Part shown: positions 48,444-57,317 of the stretch, in pieces
Layout of the letters: each line of letters opens with the position of its first letter
How positions within the stretch are numbered: the stretch's first letter is position 1
NCBI GenBank assembly: GCA_963747555.1
Contig: CAVVFZ010000017.1
Coordinates: 62,001-126,000 of the forward strand
Length of the DNA stretch: 64,000 nt
Direction of reading: 5' to 3'
Source: DUZB01 sp963747555
Lineage (GTDB): Bacteria > Desulfobacterota > DSM-4660 > Desulfatiglandales > Desulfatiglandaceae
Notes under the pieces: generated by a model
The model's database searches: none
The model's input: only the letters and a program-made list of their open reading frames with translations
What the model was told of the DNA's origin: nothing
Made by a program: the position numbers and the translations under genes

Positions 48444-51400
48444 TCAATTCAAGAATCCCACATGGTCAACCACCACATGAACGGCGCCATAGCTTTCCGC
48501 GACCCGTCCTTTTAGAATGTAAGGACGTTCCGCATTCAGCATATGGCAGAATTTACCATATATTTTCGGGAAAATGACCGTTTCATAAAGGCCCGTGGCA
48601 TCCTCGAATGTAATAAACTTCATCGGATCATTGTGTTTCGTATGCACCGTCTTTCCTGTTACGAGCCTCCCGACAACCGTGACCCTTTTTCCCACATGCA
48701 AACAGAGTTCTTTCGCCTGAACATACTGCATTCCTTTCAAAATATTACGGCAAATATCGAGCGGATGAGCCGAAAACACGAAACCAAAAACGTCGGATTC
48801 ATGCCGCAGTACGTCATATCCGGAATGCTCCGTCGGCCGGTTCTTGAAATCGAGAGCAGAAAAGGGTTTATTAAGGGAATCAAAAAGACCGGGGTTGTTT
48901 TTCCCCTCTTTTACCGCGAAAAAATGAAGTGCCTGCCAGAGGAGTTCCGATCTGGAAAGACCGGGACTGATCCGGTCAAAACAGCCGCCATGAATCAGGA
49001 TCTTGACATCCTGAAGGTGCAGGCGTGATCCGACTCGCTGAAGGAAATCGCCAAGGGATGAGAAAAATCCGTTTTCAACCCGTTCACGAACGATCTTTTT
49101 CCCAGCCTCTTCAGGAAGATCTTTCAACTGCATCAGGCCTGTTCTTATTTTTCCGTCCCCACCCATATACTTTATTTCACTCATGTTAATATCCGGAAGC
49201 AGAACTTGCAACCCCATTCGCCTCGATTCCCATATATAACTGAGAGTTGAATAGTACCCTCCCCCGTTTGAAAGAACGGAAGCCATGAATTCGGCGGGAT
49301 AGTGGGCCCTCAGATAGGCCGATTTATAGGCCACCATGGCATAACTTGCAGAATGGGGCTTACAAAAGCTGTACCCGTCAAAGCCAAGCATCATTTGCCA
49401 TACCTCCTCGGCGGTTTCCAAAGTCACGCCATTTTCCAGAGCGCCCCGAACAAACCGGGCATGAAAATCCCGCAGTTTTTTCCACGCATGCTTTTTGCTG
49501 ACCGTTTTTCTGAGCGTATCCGCTTCGGCGGCATCGAATCCGGCCAGATAAATGGCTGCCTGGCTTAACTGTTCCTGAAACACCATGACCCCCAGTGTCT
49601 CCCGCAATACCGGTTCCAGGAGTGGATGGGGCGGCGACCATGATTCCCCTTTCAGCCTGGACAACCAGGTTTGGATACTCTGATTGGAAGCCGGCCTTAT
49701 AATCGATGTTACCACCACGTTGAGATGAAAGTGATCCAAGGCAAGATACTTTTCGAAAGAAAAGAGGCTCTTCAACTTGGTCAACACCTGCCTGGTAGCG
49801 GGGCTTTCAAAATAGAAAACCCCGAAGGTATTTCCTTCATGAAAAATTCTTACGGTCTCCGGATCATCCACAGGATTGAATTGGGCATAATCGATGGATC
49901 TCCCATAGTTTTTTTCAACCATCTCCAGGGCATCCCGAATAACGGCCAGGCTCCGGTTTCCCAGGATATCGATCTTGACAAGTCCCGCTTCCTCCACCGA
50001 ATCCTTTTCCCACTGGAGAACCTGCAGGCCCTTATTGGAGATTTCCACAGGACAATATTTGCGTATCTCATCAGGCACAATGACCAGTCCCCCGCAGTGC
50101 ATGGAGAGATGGTTAAAATGGCCCTGGAGCTTGAAAGCCGTGGAGAGAATATCGTCCCAGGGCTTTTTAAATTGCATCCCTTTCAATCTCGGTCCCCGGA
50201 TCAATTCCCGCCACGAATCTTTCAGATACAGGCCGAATCCGATCTTTTTCGTAACCTGGCCGATCTCACCATCCGTGAGGCCGAAAACCTTCGCCACCTC
50301 CCGTATGGCAGAACGAAGACCGAATCCATTATGATTTGCAACCATGGCCGTGCGCCTGTTTCCGTATTTTGCAAAGGCATAATCGATCACCCGGTCTCTC
50401 TCATCCCACGCAAAATCCACATCGATGTCCGGAGGGTCAACACGGGCCGAATTCAGGAACCGTTCGAAAAAAAGATGGTGACGGATAGGGTCCACATGGG
50501 TAATTCCAAGGGCATAGGAAACGATGGAAGCGGCAGCACTTCCCCTTCCGCAGGAACGCGCCGCATTTCTGGTGATGTCCGCAACCACCAGGAAATAATG
50601 GGCAAATTTTTTTTCCTTGATGATTTGCATTTCATGTTCCACCCGTTCTCTCACTTCAGGGGTGATTTGGCCATAGCGTCCTCGGCATCCGTCCATAGTG
50701 GCCTTGTAAAGGCGGTGAAAAGCGGTTTCTCCATCCATCTCTTCAAAGGGAGGAAAAAGGGTTTCGTCGAAATTCCATTCGGTGAAAGACGATTCCGCCA
50801 CCCGGATGGTATTTGCAATCGCTTCAGGGGCATGGGGAAACTGATCCACCATGTCTTGGGGGGGATTTAAAAAATTGTGCACCCGACACAAGTCGTCGTC
50901 GGTAAGCCGGGACGGTTTTGTATTGAGAGACGCCGACCGCAGGATGCGGTGGAGTTGGAACTGATCTTTTGCCAGAAGATACACACGGTTGGTGGCTAAG
51001 GGAGGAATCCCTGCGTGGCGGGAAAAAGCGTAACACCGGGCCATTTGAAAACCCGGGGACATTTCCACGTAAAGATCCTCTATAGAATCCCGCTTGAGGG
51101 TTTTCAGCAGACTGAAATCATCGGAAAATATCACCAGTCCATGCCGGCGTTCTCGAATCGCGTGAACCAGATCAAAATCGCGTCTGCAGTGACGATCAGA
51201 AAGGACGCGGCAAAGGTTTGCATACCCATCCCGGTTTTTTACGATCAGGACCGCCCGCTGCCCATCAAACAGGATTTCGCTGCCCAGGATCGGCGTTAGC
51301 CCCATTTCCCTGGCATTCTCAAGAAAAAACATCATCCCGTAAAGCCCGTTAGTATCGGTCAGGGCGAGCTTTTTGATCCCTATACTTCTGGCAGCCAAGC

Positions 51401-51476
51401 ACAGCCCCTCCACGGAGGCGACCCCCCAGCCTCTGGAATAATCGGAATGGACATTCAGGTGGATAAATGGCTCCAT
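48444..51476 (-). CDS. dnaE2: Error-prone DNA polymerase III alpha subunit DnaE2 (ImuC)
   Basis: DnaE2 is the SOS-induced translesion polymerase that works with ImuB. The roughly 1,010-residue protein has an N-terminal PHP domain (PFIHLNVHSDYSRGWGV), the polymerase core with catalytic PDIDVDFAWDERDRVIDY, helix-hairpin-helix region and a C-terminal OB domain (GKRVTVVGRLVTGK). Its length and the ALDHFHLNVVVTSIIRPASN segment fit DnaE2 better than replicative DnaE1. The start ATG 51476 follows GGTGA; a TTG at 51506 would overlap the imuB stop. It ends a lexA-imuB-dnaE2 set. Confidence 0.94.
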   Translation of the reverse strand: MEPFIHLNVHSDYSRGWGVASVEGLCLAARSIGIKKLALTDTNGLYGMMFFLENAREMGLTPILGSEILFDGQRAVLIVKNRDGYANLCRVLSDRHCRRDFDLVHAIRERRHGLVIFSDDFSLLKTLKRDSIEDLYVEMSPGFQMARCYAFSRHAGIPPLATNRVYLLAKDQFQLHRILRSASLNTKPSRLTDDDLCRVHNFLNPPQDMVDQFPHAPEAIANTIRVAESSFTEWNFDETLFPPFEEMDGETAFHRLYKATMDGCRGRYGQITPEVRERVEHEMQIIKEKKFAHYFLVVADITRNAARSCGRGSAAASIVSYALGITHVDPIRHHLFFERFLNSARVDPPDIDVDFAWDERDRVIDYAFAKYGNRRTAMVANHNGFGLRSAIREVAKVFGLTDGEIGQVTKKIGFGLYLKDSWRELIRGPRLKGMQFKKPWDDILSTAFKLQGHFNHLSMHCGGLVIVPDEIRKYCPVEISNKGLQVLQWEKDSVEEAGLVKIDILGNRSLAVIRDALEMVEKNYGRSIDYAQFNPVDDPETVRIFHEGNTFGVFYFESPATRQVLTKLKSLFSFEKYLALDHFHLNVVVTSIIRPASNQSIQTWLSRLKGESWSPPHPLLEPVLRETLGVMVFQEQLSQAAIYLAGFDAAEADTLRKTVSKKHAWKKLRDFHARFVRGALENGVTLETAEEVWQMMLGFDGYSFCKPHSASYAMVAYKSAYLRAHYPAEFMASVLSNGGGYYSTLSYIWESRRMGLQVLLPDINMSEIKYMGGDGKIRTGLMQLKDLPEEAGKKIVRERVENGFFSSLGDFLQRVGSRLHLQDVKILIHGGCFDRISPGLSRSELLWQALHFFAVKEGKNNPGLFDSLNKPFSALDFKNRPTEHSGYDVLRHESDVFGFVFSAHPLDICRNILKGMQYVQAKELCLHVGKRVTVVGRLVTGKTVHTKHNDPMKFITFEDATGLYETVIFPKIYGKFCHMLNAERPYILKGRVAESYGAVHVVVDHVGFLN

Positions 51477-51502
51477 GGTTTCACCGTGGGTATCACCAAT
51501 TT

Positions 51503-52681
51503 TCAATGGCCCAACGTTCGCCCATACTGGATGGATGCATCGCCGTATTGGTCTCGGATCAGATCCAGGACCCGGGTTATCACGGTTCGCTGTTTATCTT
51601 GAAAGGATGGAACGGAAAAGAGGGAAAGCTGTCGATCGACCGGAGAAAAATCCCAAAACCACACCTTCATATATCGAATGCGAGTCCTGCGGAGACATGT
51701 TTTGAAAAAAAGGAGTTCAAGAGAATGGCAGAGATCGAGATCCCCTGATTGCAAAGGGGACAACGTGATCTGTCTTTTCAGGTCCACCTGATCGGAATAC
51801 CGGATCTGCAATCCGGCCTTTCGGGGAACAACTTCCAGTTTACGCATCAGGCGGGAACATTTTTCAACCATAAAGTACAGATACCCCAGGAGCCTTGCAT
51901 CATCGTTTTCATCCCGCGAAAGGATCATTTCTTCGCTGATCATCGGCTTTTTGGGAGACGAATACACCGGGGTAGGATCAATGCCATGGGCCCTCTCATG
52001 AATCAGCCCGGCCTGCCCCCCGAACACAAGTCGCAAACAAGACAGATCCAGGGCAGCCAGCTGACGGATGCATACAATGTCCAGTTCCTCCATAAGAATT
52101 TTCCTGCGGGCGCGCCCGATACCGGGCAACACATGCACTTTCAAGGGCGCCATAAAGCTTGCCTCCTTGCCATGATTCACATCAAGCACGCCATCCGGCG
52201 GGATCATACGGGAGGCGATGTGGGACACCATTTTGTTGCTTGCCACGCCTACAGTCCCGCGGAGACCCAGATCTTCTCTGACCTGCTTTTTCAGGCGACA
52301 GGCCGCATCCTTCACATGCCCCCAGAGCCGTTTTGTGCCGGTCAGATCCAGATAGAGATGTCCGGGTCGAGAAAGCTCCCATACCGGTGTATACTGCATG
52401 GCTGCTCTGGCAAGTCGCTGACATGCCTTCTCCACCCCTCTCGGATCATAGGGGAGAACAGACAGATCGGGACAGCGTTTTTCCGCATTTTCGATGGACA
52501 TCCCTTTAAAGATTCCGCAACGCCCGGCTTCTTGAGAGGCACAAAGGACAACGGCCCTTGCAGATGGCACCCGGGCCGCAACAACAGGCCTGTTCCGCAA
52601 GCCGGGGGACGATATGCGAGCCAGGGCAATGGGCAGGGCAGGGACATGAAAATGAATGATATGGCGATAAGAAATCCGCAT
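51503..52681 (-). CDS. imuB: ImuB-like catalytically dead Y-family polymerase
   Basis: The 392-residue protein resembles Y-family DinB/UmuC polymerases overall. The first catalytic Asp region reads IIHFHVPALPIALARI instead of the usual HVDMDAF, and the second acid motif SIDE is replaced by SRPGHLYLDLTG. It should therefore lack polymerase activity, as ImuB does. A beta-clamp motif QLSLF lies at residues 351-355. ImuB bridges DnaE2 to the sliding clamp. The gene lies 70 bases after lexA and ends at 51503, just before the dnaE2 start. imuA is missing from the set. Confidence 0.86.
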   Translation of the reverse strand: MRISYRHIIHFHVPALPIALARISSPGLRNRPVVAARVPSARAVVLCASQEAGRCGIFKGMSIENAEKRCPDLSVLPYDPRGVEKACQRLARAAMQYTPVWELSRPGHLYLDLTGTKRLWGHVKDAACRLKKQVREDLGLRGTVGVASNKMVSHIASRMIPPDGVLDVNHGKEASFMAPLKVHVLPGIGRARRKILMEELDIVCIRQLAALDLSCLRLVFGGQAGLIHERAHGIDPTPVYSSPKKPMISEEMILSRDENDDARLLGYLYFMVEKCSRLMRKLEVVPRKAGLQIRYSDQVDLKRQITLSPLQSGDLDLCHSLELLFFKTCLRRTRIRYMKVWFWDFSPVDRQLSLFSVPSFQDKQRTVITRVLDLIRDQYGDASIQYGRTLGH

Positions 52682-52751
52682 TTTCCATTGCGCAGGGCAG
52701 GGATCCGGAGGGACCTGCCCTGTTCATCCTGAAGAGCCTGTCTGAAAAGGG

Positions 52752-53357
52752 CTATGTATAATATCTCAAAACCCCCACAACCTTTCCGGCGATGCGAAAA
52801 TCCCCGTCTTTGACCAGAATCGGATCCATCCCGGTGTGGGCGGGACGGAGTTCCACGCGCTCATTTTTTTTATAATACCTTTTTACCGTGGCTTCGTTCT
52901 CAATGAGTGCCACCACCGTATCCCCGTTTTCGGCCGTGGGTTGTTTTCTGACAACCACAAAATCGCCATCCAGGATGCCGTCTTCCTCCATGGATACTCC
53001 TTTTACTTTCAACACGAAACAGTCTCCTTTGTCGGCCATGGCAGGAGGAACTTCAATGGCACGCGTATCTTCTATGGCCTCAATGGGCTTGCCGGCAGCC
53101 ACATTCCCCAACAAAGGAAGTTCAAAACGCCGCGTCTCCACAGGACTGACCACTTCAATGGCACGTTTGCGGTTCTTTTGAACCGGAAGGCGTATATAAC
53201 CCTTTCTTTCCAGAATTTTGAGGTACGTTGTAACGGTGTTGTAAGAACTGAAACCGAAATAGGAACAGATTTCATCAAAGGATGGAGACATGCCCCATTC
53301 CTGTTCATATCGGGACAGATAGCCCAGGAATTCTTTTTGCTTATGGGTCAATTTCAT
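52752..53357 (-). CDS. lexA: LexA SOS repressor
   Basis: The 201-residue repressor has an N-terminal winged helix (KLTHKQKEFLGYLSRYE, MSPSFDEI) and a C-terminal S24 peptidase domain. The Ala88-Gly89 cleavage site (NVAAGKP), catalytic Ser122 (GVSMEEDG) and Lys159 (TVKRYY) are all present. DNA damage triggers RecA-stimulated self-cleavage. Tandem 12-base repeats overlap its promoter, which suggests autoregulation. It is the first gene of the imuB-dnaE2 mutagenesis cassette. Confidence 0.96.
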   Translation of the reverse strand: MKLTHKQKEFLGYLSRYEQEWGMSPSFDEICSYFGFSSYNTVTTYLKILERKGYIRLPVQKNRKRAIEVVSPVETRRFELPLLGNVAAGKPIEAIEDTRAIEVPPAMADKGDCFVLKVKGVSMEEDGILDGDFVVVRKQPTAENGDTVVALIENEATVKRYYKKNERVELRPAHTGMDPILVKDGDFRIAGKVVGVLRYYT

Positions 53358-53410
53358 AGGGTCTTCTTCCTTCCGAACAGGATCCGCGGCAATGATTCCG
53401 ATTAATTACT

Positions 53411-53447
53411 TACAGTTTTATTTATAGTTTTATTGTTACCCTGTCAA
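53411..53447 (-). promoter_or_regulatory. lexA promoter with tandem 12-base repeat operator
   Basis: Plus-strand TACAGTTTTATT (53411-53422) is followed directly by TATAGTTTTATT (53423-53434), 11 of 12 identical. On the minus strand TTGACA lies at 53447-53442 and a TATAAA box falls within the repeats with a short 15-base spacer. The overlap is typical for repressor binding. The sequence matches no standard LexA box I know from this phylum. Confidence 0.55.
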
Positions 53448-53518
53448 GGGTTTTGTGGCGGGCCGTACAATGAACGGGATGCGAATAAATAAAGGATGCG
53501 GGGTAGCCGGAGAAAATC

Positions 53519-53550
53519 AAAAAAGGCAGAGCCCGTAAAGGCCCTGCCTT
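53519..53550 (-). terminator. Rho-independent terminator, minus strand
   Basis: AAGGCAG (53523-53529) pairs with CTGCCTT (53544-53550), with extra inner GCC/GGC pairing, and the minus strand continues into a T-run (53524-53519). It lies between the tRNA-Leu unit and lexA and implies a short transcript between 53550 and about 53900. Confidence 0.7.
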
Positions 53551-53606
53551 GAATAAGGGGATTAAAAAGGTTGCAAAACAAAACAGAAGCAGGTTTTGTC
53601 TGTTCG

Positions 53607-53744
53607 TTAACGAGTCAACGGGGCACTTGCCATCATCGCTTCCCGAAATGCCGTTATTTTTCCTGATGCAATTCCTGAGAACCCGTTATCATAGATTGCC
53701 ATGGAAAAAGATGCACGCACATCCGAGAAGCATCTGTATTCCAT
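53607..53744 (-). CDS. Possible 45-residue protein in a terminator-bounded unit
   Basis: An ATG at 53744, after a weak AAGAGT, opens 45 codons beginning MEYRCFSDVRASFSMAIYDN and ending at TAA 53609-53607. No family is recognised. The unit ends in the minus-strand terminator at 53519-53550. The same segment could instead be a small RNA, so this is a low-confidence call. Confidence 0.3.
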   Translation of the reverse strand: MEYRCFSDVRASFSMAIYDNGFSGIASGKITAFREAMMASAPLTR

Positions 53745-53908
53745 ATCGTTTACTCTTTATTTAAAAAATAAGAATCCTGTCGGTCAAATCAACCACTCGC
53801 GCCAAAAAAAATGTCAACATACAATCGGCGCATCTTGATATCCGCGGGGCAAAAAGATCTTTTCAAAAGATGGCCGGTCTCCGTAATGACAGTTCGAAAA
53901 ATTTTGCT

Positions 53909-53943
53909 GAAAAAAAACAGGCTCTTTCAAGAAAGAGCCTGTT
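53909..53943 (-). terminator. Terminator of the secG/tRNA-Leu transcript
   Basis: AACAGGCTCTTT (53916-53927) and AAAGAGCCTGTT (53932-53943) form a perfect 12-bp stem with a CAAG loop, and the minus strand continues into eight Ts at 53917-53910. It ends about 23 bases after the tRNA-Leu CCA. Confidence 0.9.
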
Positions 53944-53965
53944 TAGCGAACAAATTATTTTTTTA

Positions 53966-54052
53966 TGGTGCCGAAGGCGGGACTTGAACCCGCACGGGCG
54001 TGGCCCACTACCCCCTCAAGATAGCGTGTCTACCAGGTTCCACCACTTCGGC
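53966..54052 (-). tRNA. tRNA-Leu (GAG), 3' CCA encoded
   Basis: The long variable arm of a leucine tRNA is present. The acceptor stem is GCCGAAG/CTTCGGC and the anticodon loop TTGAGGG gives GAG. CCA is encoded at 53968-53966. It begins 15 bases after the secG stop codon, so it is probably processed from the secG transcript. Confidence 0.95.
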
Positions 54053-54067
54053 AACGATGTTTTTCGA

Positions 54068-54412
54068 CTACTTTTTCTCCTGTGTTTCCACCGGGACGGG
54101 CGCCTTTGGTTGCGCAGGCGCCTGCTCTGTCTGCTGCACGGGCGGCGTGACCGGTGTGACGTCTTCCATCACGGAGGAGGGGCCTCCCTTTCCGATAAAA
54201 AAGGAAAGGCTCAGGGAGGTAAGCATAAAAACCACCGCGATGGCCGTGGTAACTTTATGCAGCAAAGATGTAGCGCCGGTACTTCCAAAAACTGTCTGGC
54301 TGGATCCGCCAAAAGCCGCACCCATTCCGGCCCCTTTTCCTTTTTGAAGAAGCACGATAAGAATCAAAGCGACACAGATGCATATATGAAGGATAATCAG
54401 TATGGGAACCAT
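54068..54412 (-). CDS. secG: Preprotein translocase subunit SecG
   Basis: The 114-residue protein has two membrane helices and the SecG core IVLLQKGKGAGMGAAFGGSS, with FGSTGATSLLHKVT following. It joins SecYE in the translocon. The Pro-, Gln- and Ala-rich tail is common in this family. It lies between tpiA and tRNA-Leu on the same strand. Confidence 0.95.
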   Translation of the reverse strand: MVPILIILHICICVALILIVLLQKGKGAGMGAAFGGSSQTVFGSTGATSLLHKVTTAIAVVFMLTSLSLSFFIGKGGPSSVMEDVTPVTPPVQQTEQAPAQPKAPVPVETQEKK

Positions 54413-54546
54413 TTCATGGCCTCGTTAATACAAAAAAAGACTTATTTGAAAACTTAATCTCTAAAAATACACTACCTCAAAATAATTTGCAACCAAAAAA
54501 TTCAAATCTTTTCCATTTTCCGAACGCAAGCCATGGCCGAACCGCA

Positions 54547-55314
54547 CTATCCCTGAAAACGGATAATTTTCACAAAGGAATCCCCTTTCAGGCTTGCACC
54601 ACCCACAAGCGCCCCATCAATATCCGGTCGGGACATCAGGTCGGAAACGTTATCGGGTTTCACGCTTCCTCCATAAAGGATTCTCACCTGCGCCGCCGTT
54701 CCGGAATTAAATTCGTTTTCAATCCACTGCCGGATAAACCGGTGGACCTCTTGCGCCTGGTCCGGAGTAGCGGTAAGACCTGTACCGATAGCCCACACCG
54801 GTTCATATGCCAGGATTGTGGATGGAGACATCTTTTCATCCGCCTTGAAGTTCTGCAAAGACAAATCCAGTTGTGTCTTGATCACCTCAAAGGTCTGTCC
54901 CGCTTCTCTCTGCTCAAGGGTTTCCCCCACACACACAATGGGAATCAGTCCCAGAAAAGAAGCCGCTTTCACCTTTAAATCCACCATTTCATCGGTTTCA
55001 TTAAATAGTTGGCGTCTTTCCGAATGGCCTAAAATGACGTGAGTGCAGGTGGCATCCTGCAGCATCCTCCCCGAAATTTCTCCGGTATAGGCGCCTCCCA
55101 TTTCCCAGTGCATATTCTGACCGGCCAAATAGATTCGGGCATTCCCTATGGCCTTTCGCACTCCCGAAAGGAGGGTGAACGGGGGCGCGACGAGGATTTC
55201 AACCCCCTCCACGTCACTCGTTTCGGAAGATATGGTTTCAATCAGCTTGACCGCCTCGTCAGGGCGCAGATTCATTTTCCAATTGCCGGCAACCATCGGT
55301 GTTCTTTCAAACAT
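54547..55314 (-). CDS. tpiA: Triosephosphate isomerase
   Basis: Tpi interconverts dihydroxyacetone phosphate and glyceraldehyde 3-phosphate. The 255-residue barrel has the substrate Lys in AGNWKMNL, His in LGHSERR, the catalytic Glu in ILAYEPVWAIGTG and the phosphate loop GGSVKPDN. It follows gap by about 85 bases and precedes secG, the common tpiA-secG order in this group. Confidence 0.97.
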   Translation of the reverse strand: MFERTPMVAGNWKMNLRPDEAVKLIETISSETSDVEGVEILVAPPFTLLSGVRKAIGNARIYLAGQNMHWEMGGAYTGEISGRMLQDATCTHVILGHSERRQLFNETDEMVDLKVKAASFLGLIPIVCVGETLEQREAGQTFEVIKTQLDLSLQNFKADEKMSPSTILAYEPVWAIGTGLTATPDQAQEVHRFIRQWIENEFNSGTAAQVRILYGGSVKPDNVSDLMSRPDIDGALVGGASLKGDSFVKIIRFQG

Positions 55315-55400
55315 TTTTCTCTTGCTCCGATCAAAAAGGACAGTCTTGAAAAAAGCCTCCCAAAAAAATAACGATAAGACTTTTCACCAAATCATTACCA

Positions 55401-56399
55401 TTACTTGCCCGCCATATACAGCGCCAGATCGATCATCCGGTTGGAGTAGCCGAATTCATTATCGTACCACGATAATATTTTCACCATATCCCCTATAGCC
55501 ATGGTTGACGGAGCATCCAGCGTGGAGGACACGGACGTTCCGTTGAAATCGATGGAAACAAGAGGCGCTTCGCTATAGGCCAAAATGCCCTTCAGATCAT
55601 TTTCAGCAGCATTTTTCATCGCGCCGTTGATCTCTTCTACGGTGGCCGTTTTTGTTAATTGTACTACGAGGTCAACCACGGAAACATTGGGAGTGGGAAC
55701 ACGTATGGCCATTCCGTTCAGCTTGCCCTTTAGCTTGGGAAGCACGAGGGCTACCGCCTTAGCCGCTCCGGTAGTCGTGGGAATCATGGAAAGCGCTGCT
55801 GCCCTTGCCCTTCGCAGATCTTTGTGAGGAAAATCGAGCAATCTCTGATCCCCGGTGTAAGAATGGGTCGTGGTCATCAACCCTTTTTCAATCCCGAAAT
55901 TGTCCAGAAGCACCTTACAGACAGGCGCAAGGCAGTTGGTTGTACAGGAGGCATTAGACACAATGTGGTGCTTGCCTGCATCGTATTCGTGCTGATTCAC
56001 CCCCATCACCATGGTAATGTCAGGATCTTTTCCGGGAGCGGAAATAATAACCTTTTTAGCGCCGGCCTCTATGTGCCCGGAGGCCTTTTCCCTGTCTCTG
56101 AAGAGACCTGTGCATTCAAATACCGTCTGGATGCCCAAGCTGCCCCAGGGAAGACTTGCAGGATTTCTTTCCGTATGAATCTCAATTTCCCTGCCATTCA
56201 CAATAATGGAATGATCGGTGCTTGACACTTCCGCTCCAAGTGTTCCGTGGACGGAATCATACTTCAAAAGATGAGCCAGTGTTGAAGGATCAGTCAAATC
56301 ATTAATGGCCGCAAATTCAATATCCGGGTTGCTGAGCCCTGCCCTGAATACCATTCTGCCAATACGTCCAAAACCGTTTATAGCCGTTTTTAACGCCAT
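55401..56399 (-). CDS. gap: Glyceraldehyde-3-phosphate dehydrogenase, type I
   Basis: This NAD-linked enzyme oxidises glyceraldehyde 3-phosphate to 1,3-bisphosphoglycerate. The 332-residue protein has the Rossmann start AINGFGRIGRMVFRA, the catalytic Cys in SNASCTTNCLAPV and the C-terminal SWYDNEFGYSNRMIDL. ATG 56399 has AAGGAGG seven bases upstream. It heads a gap-tpiA-secG-tRNA unit. Confidence 0.97.
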   Translation of the reverse strand: MALKTAINGFGRIGRMVFRAGLSNPDIEFAAINDLTDPSTLAHLLKYDSVHGTLGAEVSSTDHSIIVNGREIEIHTERNPASLPWGSLGIQTVFECTGLFRDREKASGHIEAGAKKVIISAPGKDPDITMVMGVNQHEYDAGKHHIVSNASCTTNCLAPVCKVLLDNFGIEKGLMTTTHSYTGDQRLLDFPHKDLRRARAAALSMIPTTTGAAKAVALVLPKLKGKLNGMAIRVPTPNVSVVDLVVQLTKTATVEEINGAMKNAAENDLKGILAYSEAPLVSIDFNGTSVSSTLDAPSTMAIGDMVKILSWYDNEFGYSNRMIDLALYMAGK

Positions 56400-56441
56400 T
56401 TCCTGCCTCCTTGAGCGGTAATTTATAGTAAAAAAAAGGTC

Positions 56442-56891
56442 TTATATATCCAAAGTCATAACAAGGGCATCTTCCTTCCCATTATTGTAATACCCTCTCC
56501 TACGCCCTACCTCCGTGAATCCTGCCTTCCGATAAAGAGCCCTTGCAGCATCATTGGAGAGACGAACTTCAAGCCATACTCTCTCGGCCTTTTCAGTCCT
56601 TCCTTCCTCAATCATCCGGGTCAGGAGAAATAACCCAAAACCATTTCCCCTCATTTCAGGATGGATAGCCATTTTCATCAGATGAATTTCCCCGGCAAAA
56701 ATCCAGAAACAGAGATAACCGGACACACGGCTGTCAACCTTCAAAGCCAAGAATCGCGAAATAGGTCTGTCCACCTCTTCACTAAAAGATCGGATGTTCC
56801 ATGGGGAAAGAAATGAGGCATTTTCGATGTGCAGGATCTCGTTCTGAAACAACCGAAAATTATCCGGGGTCACGTCGACAATAGAAATCAT
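56442..56891 (-). CDS. rimI: RimI-type ribosomal-protein acetyltransferase
   Basis: The 149-residue GNAT protein has the CoA loop HPEMRGNGFGLFLLTRMI and the C-terminal ARALYRKAGFTEVGRRRGYY, both typical of RimI, which acetylates the N terminus of ribosomal protein S18. Its ATG overlaps the EIIA-type gene stop (ATGA), so it is the last gene of the kdsA-to-rimI transcript. The substrate is inferred from family only. Confidence 0.82.
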   Translation of the reverse strand: MISIVDVTPDNFRLFQNEILHIENASFLSPWNIRSFSEEVDRPISRFLALKVDSRVSGYLCFWIFAGEIHLMKMAIHPEMRGNGFGLFLLTRMIEEGRTEKAERVWLEVRLSNDAARALYRKAGFTEVGRRRGYYNNGKEDALVMTLDI

Positions 56892-57289
56892 TTCGATTTC
56901 AGTAGTTTTCCTGCCAGAGTAATGCTTCTCTTGCCCGCCTGTTCGGCCTTCTGTCCCAGTTCACTTAAGGTTAAAGTATCCCTGTCCCTGGCAACGGCAA
57001 TCACCATGGGCAGGTTCACCCCTGTCAGAACTTCCACCTTTTCTTCTTTCAGAAAAGAAAGACTCAGGTTTGATGGGGTTCCACCAAACATATCCGTCAG
57101 GACAAGAACGCCCCGACCACTGTTCAGGCTGGTAATTTTTCGAGAGATCTCTCTCAACATCTCCGAACTCTCGGTCGTCTGGGTAATGGATACGTAATCA
57201 GAAGCTTCAAGCCGCCCCAAAATCAATTCCGCGGCGTTGAGAAATTCTTTTCCCAGATCACAATGAGAAATAATCAACAATCCAATCAT
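56888..57289 (-). CDS. PTS EIIA component, mannose family
   Basis: The 133-residue protein is a stand-alone EIIA-Man domain with phospho-acceptor His9 (LLIISHCDLGK) and the core VLVLTDMFGGTPSNLSL. No EIIB or EIIC membrane component is present, so it probably works in a regulatory PTS chain with the neighbouring PtsN, as seen in other Deltaproteobacteria. It overlaps rimI by four bases. Confidence 0.9.
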   Translation of the reverse strand: MIGLLIISHCDLGKEFLNAAELILGRLEASDYVSITQTTESSEMLREISRKITSLNSGRGVLVLTDMFGGTPSNLSLSFLKEEKVEVLTGVNLPMVIAVARDRDTLTLSELGQKAEQAGKRSITLAGKLLKSK

Positions 57290-57317
57290 ATTTATTATTA
57301 ACCTTTATGAATATGCA

